Shown: positions 43,211 through 53,486, counted from the stretch's first letter. The stretch is DNA of 64,000 nt from Fusibacter ferrireducens (GCF_015352425.1 NZ_JADKNH010000005.1:280589-344588); one strand, 5' to 3'. The notes: generated by a model from the sequence alone, not told the origin. Numbers and translations are program-made.

Positions 43211-44227
43211 ATGGATCAAGTTTTTTTGAAAATAAGTCCTTTGGGTTTTGTCTGGGAAACTCAGGACCCTTTTTTATATTGTGTACATCATAGAGATGAC
43301 TATCCAGAAGGCAATGAAGTACTTGGACCTAAAGAAACACTTGAAGGAAGGCTTTTGGGTGAGGACTTTGATGAAAGAAATGCATGGAAGATGTATCACG
43401 GTAAAACCGTACCAGGTTTCCCTGAACATCCTCACCGTGGCTTTGAAACAGTCACAGTTGTTTTAGAGGGCTATATAGACCACTTTGACTCAGCAGGTGC
43501 ATCGGGAAGGTATGGAGATGGCGACGTTCAATGGATGACAGCAGGCAGTGGGCTCCAACACGCAGAAATGTTTCCACTGATTAAGGCGAATGAAAGAAAT
43601 CCATTGCACTTATTTCAAATATGGCTCAATTTGCCGAAAAAAAATAAATTTGTGGCACCGCATTATAAGATGCTTTGGAATGAAGAAATTCCTAAAATAA
43701 AAAAGAAGGACGAATTTGGAAAGATTTCTGAGATTATTTTAATTGCTGGAGAGTTTGAAGGTGAAATGAGTGCGGCGCCAGCGCCGGATTCATGGGCATC
43801 AGAGCCAGAACACAAACTCTCTATTTGGGTTGTTAAAATGGAAGCCCATGCGAAACTCACGATTGAAAATACTTCTGCAACGCTCAATCGAAGCTTATAT
43901 CTTTATAAAGGGTCTGAACTCATGGTGAATGCATCTGTGCTCAAAGTGAACCACAGTGGTCAGTTAAAACCTTTAGAGCGCATCGACATCCAAAATGGTT
44001 CAGAAGCATCTGAATGGTTACTTCTTCAAGGTGAACCCATCAATGAGCCCGTAGTTCAATATGGCCCTTTTGTCATGAATACTGAGCAAGAGATTCACGA
44101 AGCCTATAGTGATTATCACAAGACGAGGTTTGGAGGATGGCCGTGGGAAAGGCCTGATCCCGTGCATTCAAGAGAAACCCCTCGGTTTGCAAAATATGCT
44201 AATGGCGTGAAACATTTTCCCAAGTAG
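43211..44227 (+). CDS. Pirin family protein
   Basis: A 338-residue bicupin. The N-terminal cupin has the pirin metal residues in FPEHPHRGFETVTVVLEG and GSGLQHAEMFP (three His and one Glu). Some pirins act as quercetin dioxygenases, others bind regulators; no specific role is claimed. AAGGAGG precedes the ATG. The gene follows the pfl operon by 47 bases and is longer than typical YhhW proteins but in the range of pirin proper. Confidence 0.88.
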   Translation: MDQVFLKISPLGFVWETQDPFLYCVHHRDDYPEGNEVLGPKETLEGRLLGEDFDERNAWKMYHGKTVPGFPEHPHRGFETVTVVLEGYIDHFDSAGASGRYGDGDVQWMTAGSGLQHAEMFPLIKANERNPLHLFQIWLNLPKKNKFVAPHYKMLWNEEIPKIKKKDEFGKISEIILIAGEFEGEMSAAPAPDSWASEPEHKLSIWVVKMEAHAKLTIENTSATLNRSLYLYKGSELMVNASVLKVNHSGQLKPLERIDIQNGSEASEWLLLQGEPINEPVVQYGPFVMNTEQEIHEAYSDYHKTRFGGWPWERPDPVHSRETPRFAKYANGVKHFPK

Positions 44228-44242
44228 ATTTTAATGGATCAA

Positions 44243-44288
44243 TCCCATGTTTAAAGACATCGTATTAGAAATGTGTTTAGACATGGGA
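44243..44288 (+). terminator. Hairpin after the pirin gene
   Basis: TCCCATGTTTAAAGACAT (44243-44260) and ATGTGTTTAGACATGGGA (44271-44288) form an 18-base stem with one G-T pair and one mismatch, followed by TAAATTTT. The rest of the 280-base gap before htrA holds only two weak DnaA-box-like words (44309-44317 and 44331-44339). Confidence 0.6.
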
Positions 44289-44507
44289 TAAATTTTACCC
44301 ACAATTACTGTGGACAAATTGTGAGTAAGTTGTGGATTGTCAAAAAATCAGAATGTTACAGAGGGTATACTTGAAATTTATTTCAAGTGATTAGGCTGTT
44401 AACAAAAATGTTTCAAAGCTGAAATAGCATTTAAAAAAACAAGTGCTATAATAATTTTTATAAATTGGCGTTTAAATTCATATTAATAAAACGAAAGGAT
44501 GTTGAAG

Positions 44508-45638
44508 ATGAGACAAGATGAAAGCAAAAAATATTTTATGATCAAGAAATCTTTGGTTATGTTCTTGGTTTTTATGTTGCCCTTATCGGCCTTTTTAGGC
44601 GGAATTGCAGGTGCCAGTTTTGTTGTAAAATCAGAACCTCAACCGGAAGTGGTTGCAAGTGATTTGAATTTGACCCCTTTAAAGGTGAGCAATATTGCAT
44701 CAGAAGGTGATATTCCTTCAGTGGTGAGAACGGCCATGCCCTCTGTTGTCGGCGTTACAACGACTTCAATCCAACAGGATTGGTATTATGGCACCTATAA
44801 AGGTGAAAGCGTTGGAACGGGTGTTATTGTGGATGAAAGAGGGTACATTCTTACGAACTCACACGTGGTGAATGATGGCAATGCAGAGACGGTTAAAGTA
44901 CAGCTCTATGATGGGACTTCCAAAGAGGCAAAAATTCTTTGGAATGATGCTGTTTTAGATTTAGCGGTTCTAAAGGTTGAAGGTGTAGGCTTGCCAGTTG
45001 CAACTCTGGGTAATTCAGATGACATTGTCGTGGGAGAAACAGCCATCGCCATAGGGAATCCACTTGGGTTGACTTTTGAGCGAAGTGTCACGGCGGGGAT
45101 CATCAGTGGGCTCGAGCGTACGATACCTGTGAATGATAATTATAATATAGAGGGCTTACTGCAGACAGATGCCTCCATTAATCCTGGAAATAGTGGTGGA
45201 CCGTTGCTCAACATCAAAGGAGAGGTCATGGGCATTAATACTGCCAAGGTACAATCTGGAGAGGGGCTTGGCTTTGCAATTCCAATTAACATTGCAAAAC
45301 CCATTGTAGACGAGTTTATCATGAAAGGTGAATTTACCAAAGTTTATCTGGGTATTAAAGGTGTAAACGTGTATCAGTATATAAGAACTTACGGCAATGA
45401 TTTGGGAACGGATGCCGGTGTTTATGTCTATGATGTTATGAAGGCTTCTCCAGCGAACTACAGCGGGATTATTTCTGGAGATGTCATCGTGAGCATCAAT
45501 GGTGTGAAGATCAATACGATCACGAAATTGACAAGACAGCTTTACAGTTATAGACCTGGAGATGTGGTCGATGTAACTGTGATTAGAAGAGGCAAACCAA
45601 TCGCTCTGAAGGTAACGTTACAGGGCGAAACACGTTGA
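44508..45638 (+). CDS. HtrA/DegP-type S1C serine protease with PDZ domain
   Basis: A 376-residue membrane-anchored quality-control protease. Residues about 12-40 are the signal anchor. The trypsin-like domain has the triad His119 (LTNSHVVND), Asp151 (LDLAVLKV) and Ser229 (NPGNSGGPL). A single PDZ domain occupies about 275-375 (ANYSGIISGDVIVSINGVKI). It acts on misfolded exported proteins at the cell surface. The ATG at 44508 has AAAGGA 8 bases upstream; an ATG at 44499 lies on top of that site. The lipoprotein rhodanese gene follows 17 bases later. Confidence 0.92.
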   Translation: MRQDESKKYFMIKKSLVMFLVFMLPLSAFLGGIAGASFVVKSEPQPEVVASDLNLTPLKVSNIASEGDIPSVVRTAMPSVVGVTTTSIQQDWYYGTYKGESVGTGVIVDERGYILTNSHVVNDGNAETVKVQLYDGTSKEAKILWNDAVLDLAVLKVEGVGLPVATLGNSDDIVVGETAIAIGNPLGLTFERSVTAGIISGLERTIPVNDNYNIEGLLQTDASINPGNSGGPLLNIKGEVMGINTAKVQSGEGLGFAIPINIAKPIVDEFIMKGEFTKVYLGIKGVNVYQYIRTYGNDLGTDAGVYVYDVMKASPANYSGIISGDVIVSINGVKINTITKLTRQLYSYRPGDVVDVTVIRRGKPIALKVTLQGETR

Positions 45639-45655
45639 GCAGGCGGAGGCATAAA

Positions 45656-46153
45656 ATGAACACGAAAAAAATAACTGCAATAATAACCGTTTTTTTAATT
45701 GTTGTTTTAGTGTTTTCAGGGTGTACGGATTCAGCTCGTACTTCAGAGGATACTTCTGAACAAATAGAAGCTCTCAACGAATCCAAGTCCAATTCAGAAT
45801 CCGAATCCCTTTCTGAGTCTGAATCAGATACCGAATCTGGTGAAGTGATCTATGAAAGAATAGCACCTGAAGATGCAAAGCAAATGCTTGATGAGGGCAC
45901 TGTATTTTTAGTTGATGTGCGAACAAAAGAAGAATATGCAGAAGGGCATATCGCTGGGAGTGTGAACATTCCTGTGGATGTGATTGAATCGGAAATTTCA
46001 AATCATGTATCCGATGAAACTCAACCGATTATGGTCTACTGTAGAAGTGGCAGTCGAAGTGCAATGGCAGCAGATGCTTTAAATAAGTTGGGCTATAAAG
46101 TCGTTTACGACTTGGGTGGGATTCAAAGCTGGCCGTATGATATAGAAAAGTAA
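45656..46153 (+). CDS. Lipoprotein with rhodanese domain
   Basis: A 165-residue exported protein. The signal ends in a lipobox (LVFSGC, lipidated Cys23). A Ser/Glu-rich spacer (about 28-62, repeated SESE) follows, then a single rhodanese domain with active-site Cys129 in YCRSGSRS. It is probably displayed on the outer face of the membrane and transfers sulfane sulfur; the acceptor is unknown. GGCGGAGG precedes the ATG. It lies directly behind htrA and is probably cotranscribed. Confidence 0.88.
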   Translation: MNTKKITAIITVFLIVVLVFSGCTDSARTSEDTSEQIEALNESKSNSESESLSESESDTESGEVIYERIAPEDAKQMLDEGTVFLVDVRTKEEYAEGHIAGSVNIPVDVIESEISNHVSDETQPIMVYCRSGSRSAMAADALNKLGYKVVYDLGGIQSWPYDIEK

Positions 46154-46304
46154 GAATCCTAAAAACAAATCATTCACTAAAGTATAAAGAGTCAGTCTCT
46201 CACCAGCCATCTGTCATATTGCGTGTTTTCCGAAAATGCATCATGATGAAAGGGGGGCTCAACTTTTTGACAATCTAACAATCGCTTTAAATTAAGCAAA
46301 TATG

Positions 46305-46359
46305 AAAGGTGTTATTTTAAGGCTCAGGGTACTCCGCTGAACTTTGATAACACCTTTTC
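46305..46359. terminator. Terminator between rhodanese and VOC genes
   Basis: AAAGGTGTTAT (46305-46315) pairs with ATAACACCTTT (46347-46357), with an inner stem-loop, then TTC. It can serve both convergent genes. Confidence 0.7.
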
Positions 46360-46379
46360 TTGCGGATGATATTTATGAG

Positions 46380-46796
46380 TTATTCACTATCCAGATTGAA
46401 CTGCCAGCTTATTCCGAATTTATCCACAAGATTACCGTATAATTTGCTCCAAAATGTTTCTTGAAGAGGCATTTGAACTTGACCATCAACAGAAAGCTTA
46501 CTAAAGTAGGCCCTAATGCGTTCTGGATCTTTAATTGAAATCAGCAGACTGATATTATTTCCCATAGTAAATGGCATTCCTGGAGGGACATCTGAAAACA
46601 TGATCGTATTATTATCAAATTTGATTTCAGTATGCATAACGAGAGATTTAACTTCTCCAGTCATTGGAAAATTAGGATCTGGTGGCATATCACCAAAGAA
46701 CATGAATTTGGGTTTTTCAGAACCAAAGATCTCGGCATAGTATGTAGAAGCATCTTTGGATTTGCCTTGAAAATTTAAATATGCAATTATGGCCAT
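46380..46796 (-). CDS. VOC family (PhnB-like) protein
   Basis: A 138-residue vicinal-oxygen-chelate protein. AYLNFQGKSKDASTYYAEIFG at the start and the closing WGNLVDKFGISWQFN-like segment (YGNLVDKFGISWQFN) are typical of PhnB/YjdN-type proteins, which resemble 3-demethylubiquinone methyltransferase-like glyoxalase folds but have no proven reaction. AAAGGAGAT precedes the ATG at 46796. It stands alone between a terminator and the gltB upstream region. Confidence 0.82.
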   Translation of the reverse strand: MAIIAYLNFQGKSKDASTYYAEIFGSEKPKFMFFGDMPPDPNFPMTGEVKSLVMHTEIKFDNNTIMFSDVPPGMPFTMGNNISLLISIKDPERIRAYFSKLSVDGQVQMPLQETFWSKLYGNLVDKFGISWQFNLDSE

Positions 46797-46926
46797 TTTT
46801 TATCTCCTTTCAAATTGAAAACATCGATAGAATATGCTTGCAGGACACCTTCGGAAGAGTCCGTTAATTTTATACCAGAAACTTTAAGTTTCAAACGATA
46901 GTATTCAAAAATGAAAGTTGTGGATG

Positions 46927-46946
46927 ATTGTATTGCAAAATACAAT
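46927..46946. repeat. Inverted repeat in the gltB upstream region
   Basis: ATTGTATT (46927-46934) and AATACAAT (46939-46946) flank GCAA. The 517-base gap from 46797 to 47313 contains this, a promoter and an operator, but no gene that I can support. Confidence 0.4.
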
Positions 46947-47131
46947 TATTCAATCCTGTATGGTGTTTTAACATAGACGATGAGTTGAATAATGCTGTTT
47001 TGAAATGTATCAAGTATTTTCAACCTGTTTAATACTTAACAAAGATTTTGAAATTGTCCGCAACTGAGAAACATAATCAAAAAAATGAAAAAAAATAGAT
47101 TTATTTGATTAATTATGTGCAAAAAATGTAT

Positions 47132-47160
47132 TGATATTTGCAAGGAAACGATATATAATA
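47132..47160 (+). promoter_or_regulatory. gltB promoter
   Basis: TTGATA (47132-47137), 17-base spacer, TATAAT (47155-47160). It predicts a leader of about 147 bases before gltB. Confidence 0.65.
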
Positions 47161-47267
47161 TTCAAAATTATTGAAATTTTTAGAAAATAGCGTATGGTAT
47201 TCAAAGTAATTTCATCTGTTACTTTTGAGGAGAGTGAAGAGGTCTCTAATTTTTGAACCTTTTTTAA

Positions 47268-47284
47268 TTGTATACTGTATACAA
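47268..47284. promoter_or_regulatory. Perfect operator-like palindrome in the gltB leader
   Basis: TTGTATACTGTATACAA has perfect 8-base arms around a single T. It lies about 100 bases after the predicted transcription start and 29 bases before the ATG. The TTGTATAC arms resemble sites of GntR-type repressors, but no such gene is nearby. Confidence 0.6.
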
Positions 47285-47313
47285 ATTACATCTAGATTTA
47301 AGGGGGAATATTT

Positions 47314-50300
47314 ATGAAATCAGTGGGGTTACCTGACCAACAGGGCTTGTATCGTCCAGAGTTTGAAAAAGACAATTGCGGTGTCGGATTTGTGGCAAAT
47401 ATCAATGGTGATAAAAGCCATACCATTGTCAAAAAAGGTGTAGAGGTACTTGTTAACATGACACACAGAGGTGCGTCGGGATCGGATCCCAATACAGGGG
47501 ATGGCGCGGGCATCATGTTTCAAATACCACATGAATTCTTTGAAGGTGTTTGTGAAAACAAAGGTATTGAGCTTCCAGGCAGAGGCCTTTACGCAGTGGG
47601 GATGGTCTTTTTACCAAAGTCTCCAGCAATTAGATATCAATGCGAAGGTATATTGGAACGTATCGTTATAGAGGAAGGTGCTGAGGTCCTTGGGTGGAGA
47701 ACAGTTCCCACAGACAATAGGATGATCGGTGAAACAGCTCGAGGAACAGAGCCTAATATTAGACAGGTTTTTATAGGTCTTGGTGAGCTTGAAAGCTTGG
47801 AAATTTTTAAGCAAAAGCTGTATATGATTAGAAAGCGAACTGAAAACGAAGTCAAATCACTTGTAAAAAGGGGCACGGAATATTTTTATATTTGCAGTAT
47901 GTCAAGTGACACTATTGTCTATAAAGGGTTGTTGCTCCCGGACCAGATCGGGCCCTACTTTATAGATTTGCAAGATGTGAATTTTAAAAGTGCCATTGCA
48001 CTTGTACATTCAAGGTTTAGTACGAATACGTTTCCAACGTGGGATTTGGCACATCCTTATAGATATGTGGCACATAATGGTGAAATTAACACCATCAGAG
48101 GAAATCGAAATTGGATGAATGCTCGAGAAGGGGTTTTAAAATCTAATGTCTACGGCACCGATTTTTCGAAGATATTTCCGATTGTTACGCCAAATGGAAG
48201 TGACTCAGCCTCTCTTGACAATGTATTTGAACTGCTCGTAAAACATGGGAATTGTAATGCGAAAGCCATGATGACGCTTATACCAGAAGCATGGGAAAAC
48301 GATCAGACTATGAATTCTGAACTCAAAGCCTTTTATGAGACCAATGGCTCTCTAATTGAGCCATGGGATGGTCCAGCAGCAGTTTTCTTTAGCGATGGGA
48401 TACAGGTAGGTGCAACACTTGACCGCAACGGTCTCAGACCTGCTAAATATGTCATTACAAAAAGTGGCCTAATGGTTATGGCTTCAGAGCTTGGCGTCCT
48501 AAAATTTAGCCCGGAAGATGTGCTGGAAAAGGGGCGATTAGAGCCAGGTAAAATGATGATTGTGGACACTGAAAAAGGCAAGCTCTTAAGGAACGATGAG
48601 ATCAAATCATCCGTTTTCTCAAAGTATCCCTATGAAGAGGAATTGGCTAAGTCAAAAGTTTGCTTAAAAGATCTTCCTGAGAATGAAGAGAACTACGTGC
48701 TTAGAGATGAGAACTTATTGGAAAAACAGGCCGCTTTTGCCTATACGCTTGAAGATGTTAATCACGTCATTAAGGCCATGGCAGAGACTGGAAAAGAGGC
48801 GCTTGGCTCCATGGGGAATGATGCACCACTTGCAGTGTTATCCAATCAAACTCAGACCTTTTTTTCTTACTTTAGACAGTTATTTGCACAGGTGACCAAT
48901 CCGCCGATTGATCCAATTAGAGAAAAAATCGTGATGTCGCTTATGAATTATATGGGGACACAGTCTAGCTTTTTAGATGAAAAGCCCAATTTTATGCCGT
49001 TTATCAGCTTAAAGACACCTGTTTTGTCCAATGCTGAGACTCGGAAGATCAAGGCATTGAGAAATGCACATTTTAATGCCACCAAGATACCGATTACATT
49101 CAAAGTCGATGAAGGCGTAGAGGGTTTTAAAAAGGCACTGACTCTAATTTGTGAACGCGCTTCAAAACGCGTTAATGAGGGCTACAACTTATTGATTTTA
49201 AGCGATAAAAAAATAGATGGTTATGAAGCCGCAATACCGAGTCTTTTAGCGGTATCTGCTGTGCACCATCACCTAATTGACAACAAGACCAGAACGAAGG
49301 TTTCCATTATTGTGGAGGCAGGCGATGTGAGAGAAACCACGCATGTGGCACTGCTTATGGGTTATGGTGCCAGTGCCGTAAACCCATATCTGGCAATAGA
49401 GACCGCTAAAAACTTAGTCAATCAGGGCTTAGTCAAAAACGTAACAGCAGAAGAAGCCGGTTATAATTTGATCAATGCACTTTCTACGGGACTGCTTAAG
49501 ATCTTATCCAAGATGGGTATATGCACCGTTCAATCTTACCAAGGCGCACAGATCTTTGAAGCCTTAGGGTTAGGCGACGCGTTTGTAAATCGATACTTCC
49601 CAGGGACACCTACCAATATCGGCGGTTTAGGAATAGAAGAAATAGCGCGTGAAACACTTGAAACGCATGCAAAAGCTTTCAATAGACTCAGAAGACCAAG
49701 TTATGAACTCGAAATAGGTGGGCAATATGTATGGCGTAGAGGCGGTGAGAGACATCTGTTTAACCCAGAGACGATCTATCTTTTACAGCAGTCTACTCGA
49801 TCTGATGACTATGATCTATACAAGCAATATGCCGCTAAAATAAATGATCAATCCAAAGGATTATTCACTTTAAGAGGATTATTCGAACTCAAGGGCACTA
49901 GACCCTCTGTTTCACTTGAAGAGGTTGAACCGATCAGTGAGATTATTAAACGCTTCTGCACAGGCGCTATGTCGTTTGGATCGCTGAGTCAAGAAGTCCA
50001 TGAAACGATTGCCATCGCCATGAATCGACTGGGTGCAAAGAGCAACAGTGGTGAAGGCGGTGAGGACGATGCACGCTATGAAGTGGATTCAAATGGCAAT
50101 GATAAGAGAAGCGCCACTAAACAAATCGCTTCAGCTCGATTTGGTGTCAATACCAATTACATCATGCATGCCGACGAACTTCAGATCAAGGTGGCACAAG
50201 GCGCAAAACCAGGTGAAGGCGGTCACTTACCAGGCAGTAAAGTCACGGTTCATATTGCAAAAGTGAGACATTCCACACCGGGAATTGATTTAATATCACC

Positions 50301-51879
50301 ACCGCCACATCATGATATTTACTCCATAGAGGATTTGGCACAACTTATTTATGACTTAAAATCGACCAATCCTAAAGCGCGAATCAGTGTTAAATTGGTC
50401 TCTGAAGTGGGGATTGGCACCATTGCAGCAGGTGTGGCTAAAGCACATGCGGACATGATTCTCATCAGCGGGCATGATGGGGGGACTGGTGCATCACCAC
50501 TGTCTTCAATTAAGACAGCTGGGACACCATGGGAGATTGGTCTTTCAGAAACACATCAAGTGCTCTTACTCAACAATTTGAGAAGTCGTGTGAGACTTCA
50601 GACGGATGGACAACTCAAGACTGGACGTGATGTGGTAGTCGCAGCATTACTTGGTGCTGAGGAATTTGGATTTGCAACGACGGCACTTGTGATCATGGGT
50701 TGTACAATGCTCAGACATTGTAATAAGAATAATTGCGACCTCGGCGTTGCAACTCAAGATCCAGAACTCAGAAAGCATTTTTCAGGCAAACCAGAATATT
50801 TGATGAATTTTATGCGATTTATAGCACGTGAGACGCGTGAAATTATGGCCGAACTGGGCTTTAGAAGTGTCGATGAGATGGTAGGACACATCGATGCCAT
50901 TCACGTGAATAAAGAGATCGATCACTGGAAAGCGAAACATCTCAACTTTGATAAAATTTTGTACAAACCGGATATGCCACTTAGAATGAAGCCATACTGT
51001 GTGAAGGCACAGGAACATGGTATTGAAAACAGTTTTGATCATAAGCTCATAGAGATTTCAAAGAGTGCTATTAAATATAAGCGAGCTGTGAAAGGCGCTT
51101 TTGAAATCAAGAATACGCATCGTTCTGTGGGTGCAATGCTGTCTGGCAAGATCGTCAATGCGCATGGTGCTGCAGGTCTTGAAGAAGATCTGATCCATTT
51201 GACATTCTATGGATCAGCAGGACAGAGTTTTGGGGCATTTGGCGCCAAAGGACTCACGATGATTCTTGAAGGTGAAGCCAATGATTATGTGGGCAAAGGT
51301 TTATCAGGGGCTAAAATTATTGTGAAGCCACCTAAAAACTCATCATTTGATGCAGGAAACACTTATATTGCTGGTAATACGCTTTTATATGGTGCAACGG
51401 ATGGTGAAGTTTACATCAACGGATGTGTAGGCGAGCGCTTTGCAGTTAGAAATAGTGGCGCAACGGCCATTGTTGAAGGCGTTGGAAATCATGGCTGTGA
51501 ATATATGACAGGCGGAACCGTATTGATTCTAGGCAACACAGGTAAAAACTTTGCTGCTGGGATGTCAGGTGGAGAGGCTTTTGTCTATGACCCTGAGAAT
51601 GCATTAAAGACAAAATGCAATCTTGAAATGGTCAAAATCTATGACCTTGGAGAGGTTGAGCGAGAAAGAGTAAAACAATTGATCAGCAAGCATTATCTCT
51701 ATACGGATTCAAAACGCGCACTGGAAGTGTTGAATAACTGGAATGAGTGCGTAAAAGATTTTAAACAGGTGATTTCACCGACTTATAAAAAAATTCTTGA
51801 AAATCAAAGTAAACTAAACGATGAAATTGACCAAGCTTCAGAAGAAGCTAAGACACCTACACTCGAAGCCATTTCTTAA
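47314..51879 (+). CDS. gltB: Glutamate synthase, large (alpha) subunit
   Basis: A 1521-residue enzyme that makes two glutamates from glutamine and 2-oxoglutarate. Residues 1-21 are a propeptide; Cys22 (DNCGVGF) is the N-terminal nucleophile of the glutaminase domain (about 22-430). A central domain and the FMN-binding synthase domain follow (about 840-1190), with 3Fe-4S cysteines in GCTMLRHCNKNNCDLG near residue 1130. The C-terminal beta-helix is about 1270-1500 (GAAGLEEDLI, GNTLLYGATDGE). An AGGGGGAAT ribosome site precedes the ATG. gltD follows 14 bases later. Confidence 0.96.
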   Translation: MKSVGLPDQQGLYRPEFEKDNCGVGFVANINGDKSHTIVKKGVEVLVNMTHRGASGSDPNTGDGAGIMFQIPHEFFEGVCENKGIELPGRGLYAVGMVFLPKSPAIRYQCEGILERIVIEEGAEVLGWRTVPTDNRMIGETARGTEPNIRQVFIGLGELESLEIFKQKLYMIRKRTENEVKSLVKRGTEYFYICSMSSDTIVYKGLLLPDQIGPYFIDLQDVNFKSAIALVHSRFSTNTFPTWDLAHPYRYVAHNGEINTIRGNRNWMNAREGVLKSNVYGTDFSKIFPIVTPNGSDSASLDNVFELLVKHGNCNAKAMMTLIPEAWENDQTMNSELKAFYETNGSLIEPWDGPAAVFFSDGIQVGATLDRNGLRPAKYVITKSGLMVMASELGVLKFSPEDVLEKGRLEPGKMMIVDTEKGKLLRNDEIKSSVFSKYPYEEELAKSKVCLKDLPENEENYVLRDENLLEKQAAFAYTLEDVNHVIKAMAETGKEALGSMGNDAPLAVLSNQTQTFFSYFRQLFAQVTNPPIDPIREKIVMSLMNYMGTQSSFLDEKPNFMPFISLKTPVLSNAETRKIKALRNAHFNATKIPITFKVDEGVEGFKKALTLICERASKRVNEGYNLLILSDKKIDGYEAAIPSLLAVSAVHHHLIDNKTRTKVSIIVEAGDVRETTHVALLMGYGASAVNPYLAIETAKNLVNQGLVKNVTAEEAGYNLINALSTGLLKILSKMGICTVQSYQGAQIFEALGLGDAFVNRYFPGTPTNIGGLGIEEIARETLETHAKAFNRLRRPSYELEIGGQYVWRRGGERHLFNPETIYLLQQSTRSDDYDLYKQYAAKINDQSKGLFTLRGLFELKGTRPSVSLEEVEPISEIIKRFCTGAMSFGSLSQEVHETIAIAMNRLGAKSNSGEGGEDDARYEVDSNGNDKRSATKQIASARFGVNTNYIMHADELQIKVAQGAKPGEGGHLPGSKVTVHIAKVRHSTPGIDLISPPPHHDIYSIEDLAQLIYDLKSTNPKARISVKLVSEVGIGTIAAGVAKAHADMILISGHDGGTGASPLSSIKTAGTPWEIGLSETHQVLLLNNLRSRVRLQTDGQLKTGRDVVVAALLGAEEFGFATTALVIMGCTMLRHCNKNNCDLGVATQDPELRKHFSGKPEYLMNFMRFIARETREIMAELGFRSVDEMVGHIDAIHVNKEIDHWKAKHLNFDKILYKPDMPLRMKPYCVKAQEHGIENSFDHKLIEISKSAIKYKRAVKGAFEIKNTHRSVGAMLSGKIVNAHGAAGLEEDLIHLTFYGSAGQSFGAFGAKGLTMILEGEANDYVGKGLSGAKIIVKPPKNSSFDAGNTYIAGNTLLYGATDGEVYINGCVGERFAVRNSGATAIVEGVGNHGCEYMTGGTVLILGNTGKNFAAGMSGGEAFVYDPENALKTKCNLEMVKIYDLGEVERERVKQLISKHYLYTDSKRALEVLNNWNECVKDFKQVISPTYKKILENQSKLNDEIDQASEEAKTPTLEAIS

Positions 51880-51893
51880 AGGAGGAGGGACCA

Positions 51894-53321
51894 ATGAAAG
51901 ATATCATGCTTTTTAATGAAGAAAATCGTAAAAATTTCAAATTGAGACCTGTCTCTCAAAGATTAAAGGATAATAGAAGTGTTTATAAGCCGTTAGATGA
52001 GGCGATTATGGCAGTGCAAGCAGGCAGATGTATGACTTGTGGAACGACGTTTTGTAGCTTTGGATGTCCACTTGGCAATCTGATTTCATATTGGAATGAG
52101 ATGACGGAAGATCTAGACTGGAAGCATGCTTATAATATGCTCAGCAGAACTAGCAATTTTCCTGAATTTACGTCGCGGGTGTGTCCTGCGCTCTGTGAAG
52201 CATCTTGTAATTTAGGCGTTAACCATGAACCGGTTTCCATAAGAGAGGTGGAATATACCATCATTGAACATGCTTTTAAAGCGGGTTGGGTGGTGCCTAG
52301 AATTCCAAAAATGAAAACGGGTAAGAAGATTGCCATTATTGGTTCAGGACCGGCAGGACTTGCCGCTGCTGATGAACTCACTGCAGTGGGGCATGATTGT
52401 GTGGTATTTGAACGCAACGCTGAACCGGGGGGACTCATGCGTTACGGCATTCCTAATTTCAAACTTGAAAAAGAGGTAATTGATCGCAGAATTGATGTGA
52501 TGAAGGCGGCAGGCGTTTCCTTTCAAATGAATACTTGTGTCGGGGAAGATGTGTTGCCCGAAGCGTTGTTAAAAGACTTTGATGTATTGGTTCTCACAGG
52601 TGGCTCAACGATTCCGAGAGACTTGAGGGTTGAAGGTAGAGATTTAGAGGGCATATACTACGCTGTGGACTATCTTGAGAACCACACGAAGAGACTGAAT
52701 AACGTGGATACAAATGGCGTGGTTATCGATGCTAAAGACAAAAATGTCTTGGTGATCGGTGGTGGTGACACGGGTTCTGACTGCATTGGCACGGCGAATA
52801 GACAAGGTGCCAAAACCGTATATCAGATCGAAATCATGCCTAAACCGCCAAAAGAAAGAGATGCGTCAACACCTTGGCCACTTTATCCAAGGCTTTATAA
52901 AGAAACCTCTTCACACAAAGAGGGTTGCATTCAAAATTGGGAAATCAACACGAAGCGAATCTTAGGGGATACCTGTGTAGAAAAAGTAGTTTTGGAAAGA
53001 ATCCAGTGGATAAATGAAAATGGTCGTATGGTTATGAAACCCATTGAAGACAGTGAGTTCACTTTGGAAGTGGACATCATATTACTTGCCATGGGATTTG
53101 TTTCACCGCAATATGAAGGGATGGTGGAATCGCTTGGACTGAAGCTAGATCCAAGAGGCAACCTTTTGACAGATGAGAAATATCAAACTTCAGTGGCAGG
53201 CGTATTCACTGCTGGTGATATGCGCAGTGGTCAATCTTTGGTAGTAAGAGCTATAAAAGAAGGTCGAGAAGTTGCAAAACATGTGGATGAATATCTCATG
53301 GGGGAAACGTTTATTAAGTAG
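51894..53321 (+). CDS. gltD: Glutamate synthase, small (beta) subunit
   Basis: A 475-residue flavoprotein that passes electrons from NAD(P)H to GltB. N-terminal cysteines for Fe-S clusters are in RCMTCGTTFCSFGCPLGN and CPALCEASCNLG. The FAD site is IIGSGPAGLAAADEL (about 150) and the nicotinamide site VIGGGDTGSDCIG (about 285). AAGGAGGAGGG precedes the ATG. A strong hairpin ends the operon 25 bases after the stop. Confidence 0.95.
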   Translation: MKDIMLFNEENRKNFKLRPVSQRLKDNRSVYKPLDEAIMAVQAGRCMTCGTTFCSFGCPLGNLISYWNEMTEDLDWKHAYNMLSRTSNFPEFTSRVCPALCEASCNLGVNHEPVSIREVEYTIIEHAFKAGWVVPRIPKMKTGKKIAIIGSGPAGLAAADELTAVGHDCVVFERNAEPGGLMRYGIPNFKLEKEVIDRRIDVMKAAGVSFQMNTCVGEDVLPEALLKDFDVLVLTGGSTIPRDLRVEGRDLEGIYYAVDYLENHTKRLNNVDTNGVVIDAKDKNVLVIGGGDTGSDCIGTANRQGAKTVYQIEIMPKPPKERDASTPWPLYPRLYKETSSHKEGCIQNWEINTKRILGDTCVEKVVLERIQWINENGRMVMKPIEDSEFTLEVDIILLAMGFVSPQYEGMVESLGLKLDPRGNLLTDEKYQTSVAGVFTAGDMRSGQSLVVRAIKEGREVAKHVDEYLMGETFIK

Positions 53322-53345
53322 GGGTACAAAATAGAACTGTAAAAA

Positions 53346-53396
53346 ACAAACAGCCGATATGCTATGGGGGTAGTGTATCGGTTGTTTCTCTTTTTT
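53346..53396 (+). terminator. Terminator of the gltBD operon
   Basis: AAACAGCCGATA (53348-53359) and TATCGGTTGTTT (53376-53387) with an inner CTA/TAG stem, followed by CTCTTTTTT. Confidence 0.85.
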
Positions 53397-53486
53397 GAAA
53401 CTCTAACCAAGTATAATGGATATAATTTAAGTATTAATATATTAAACGATTGCTAGGAGGTCAAAGCAAACACGCTAAGTGAGATT

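Noticed and set aside
44309..44339. Two DnaA-box-like words (TGTGGACAA and TGTGGATTG)
   Set aside because: Each deviates from the consensus and no dnaA, dnaN or A/T-rich unwinding element is nearby, so an origin is not supported.
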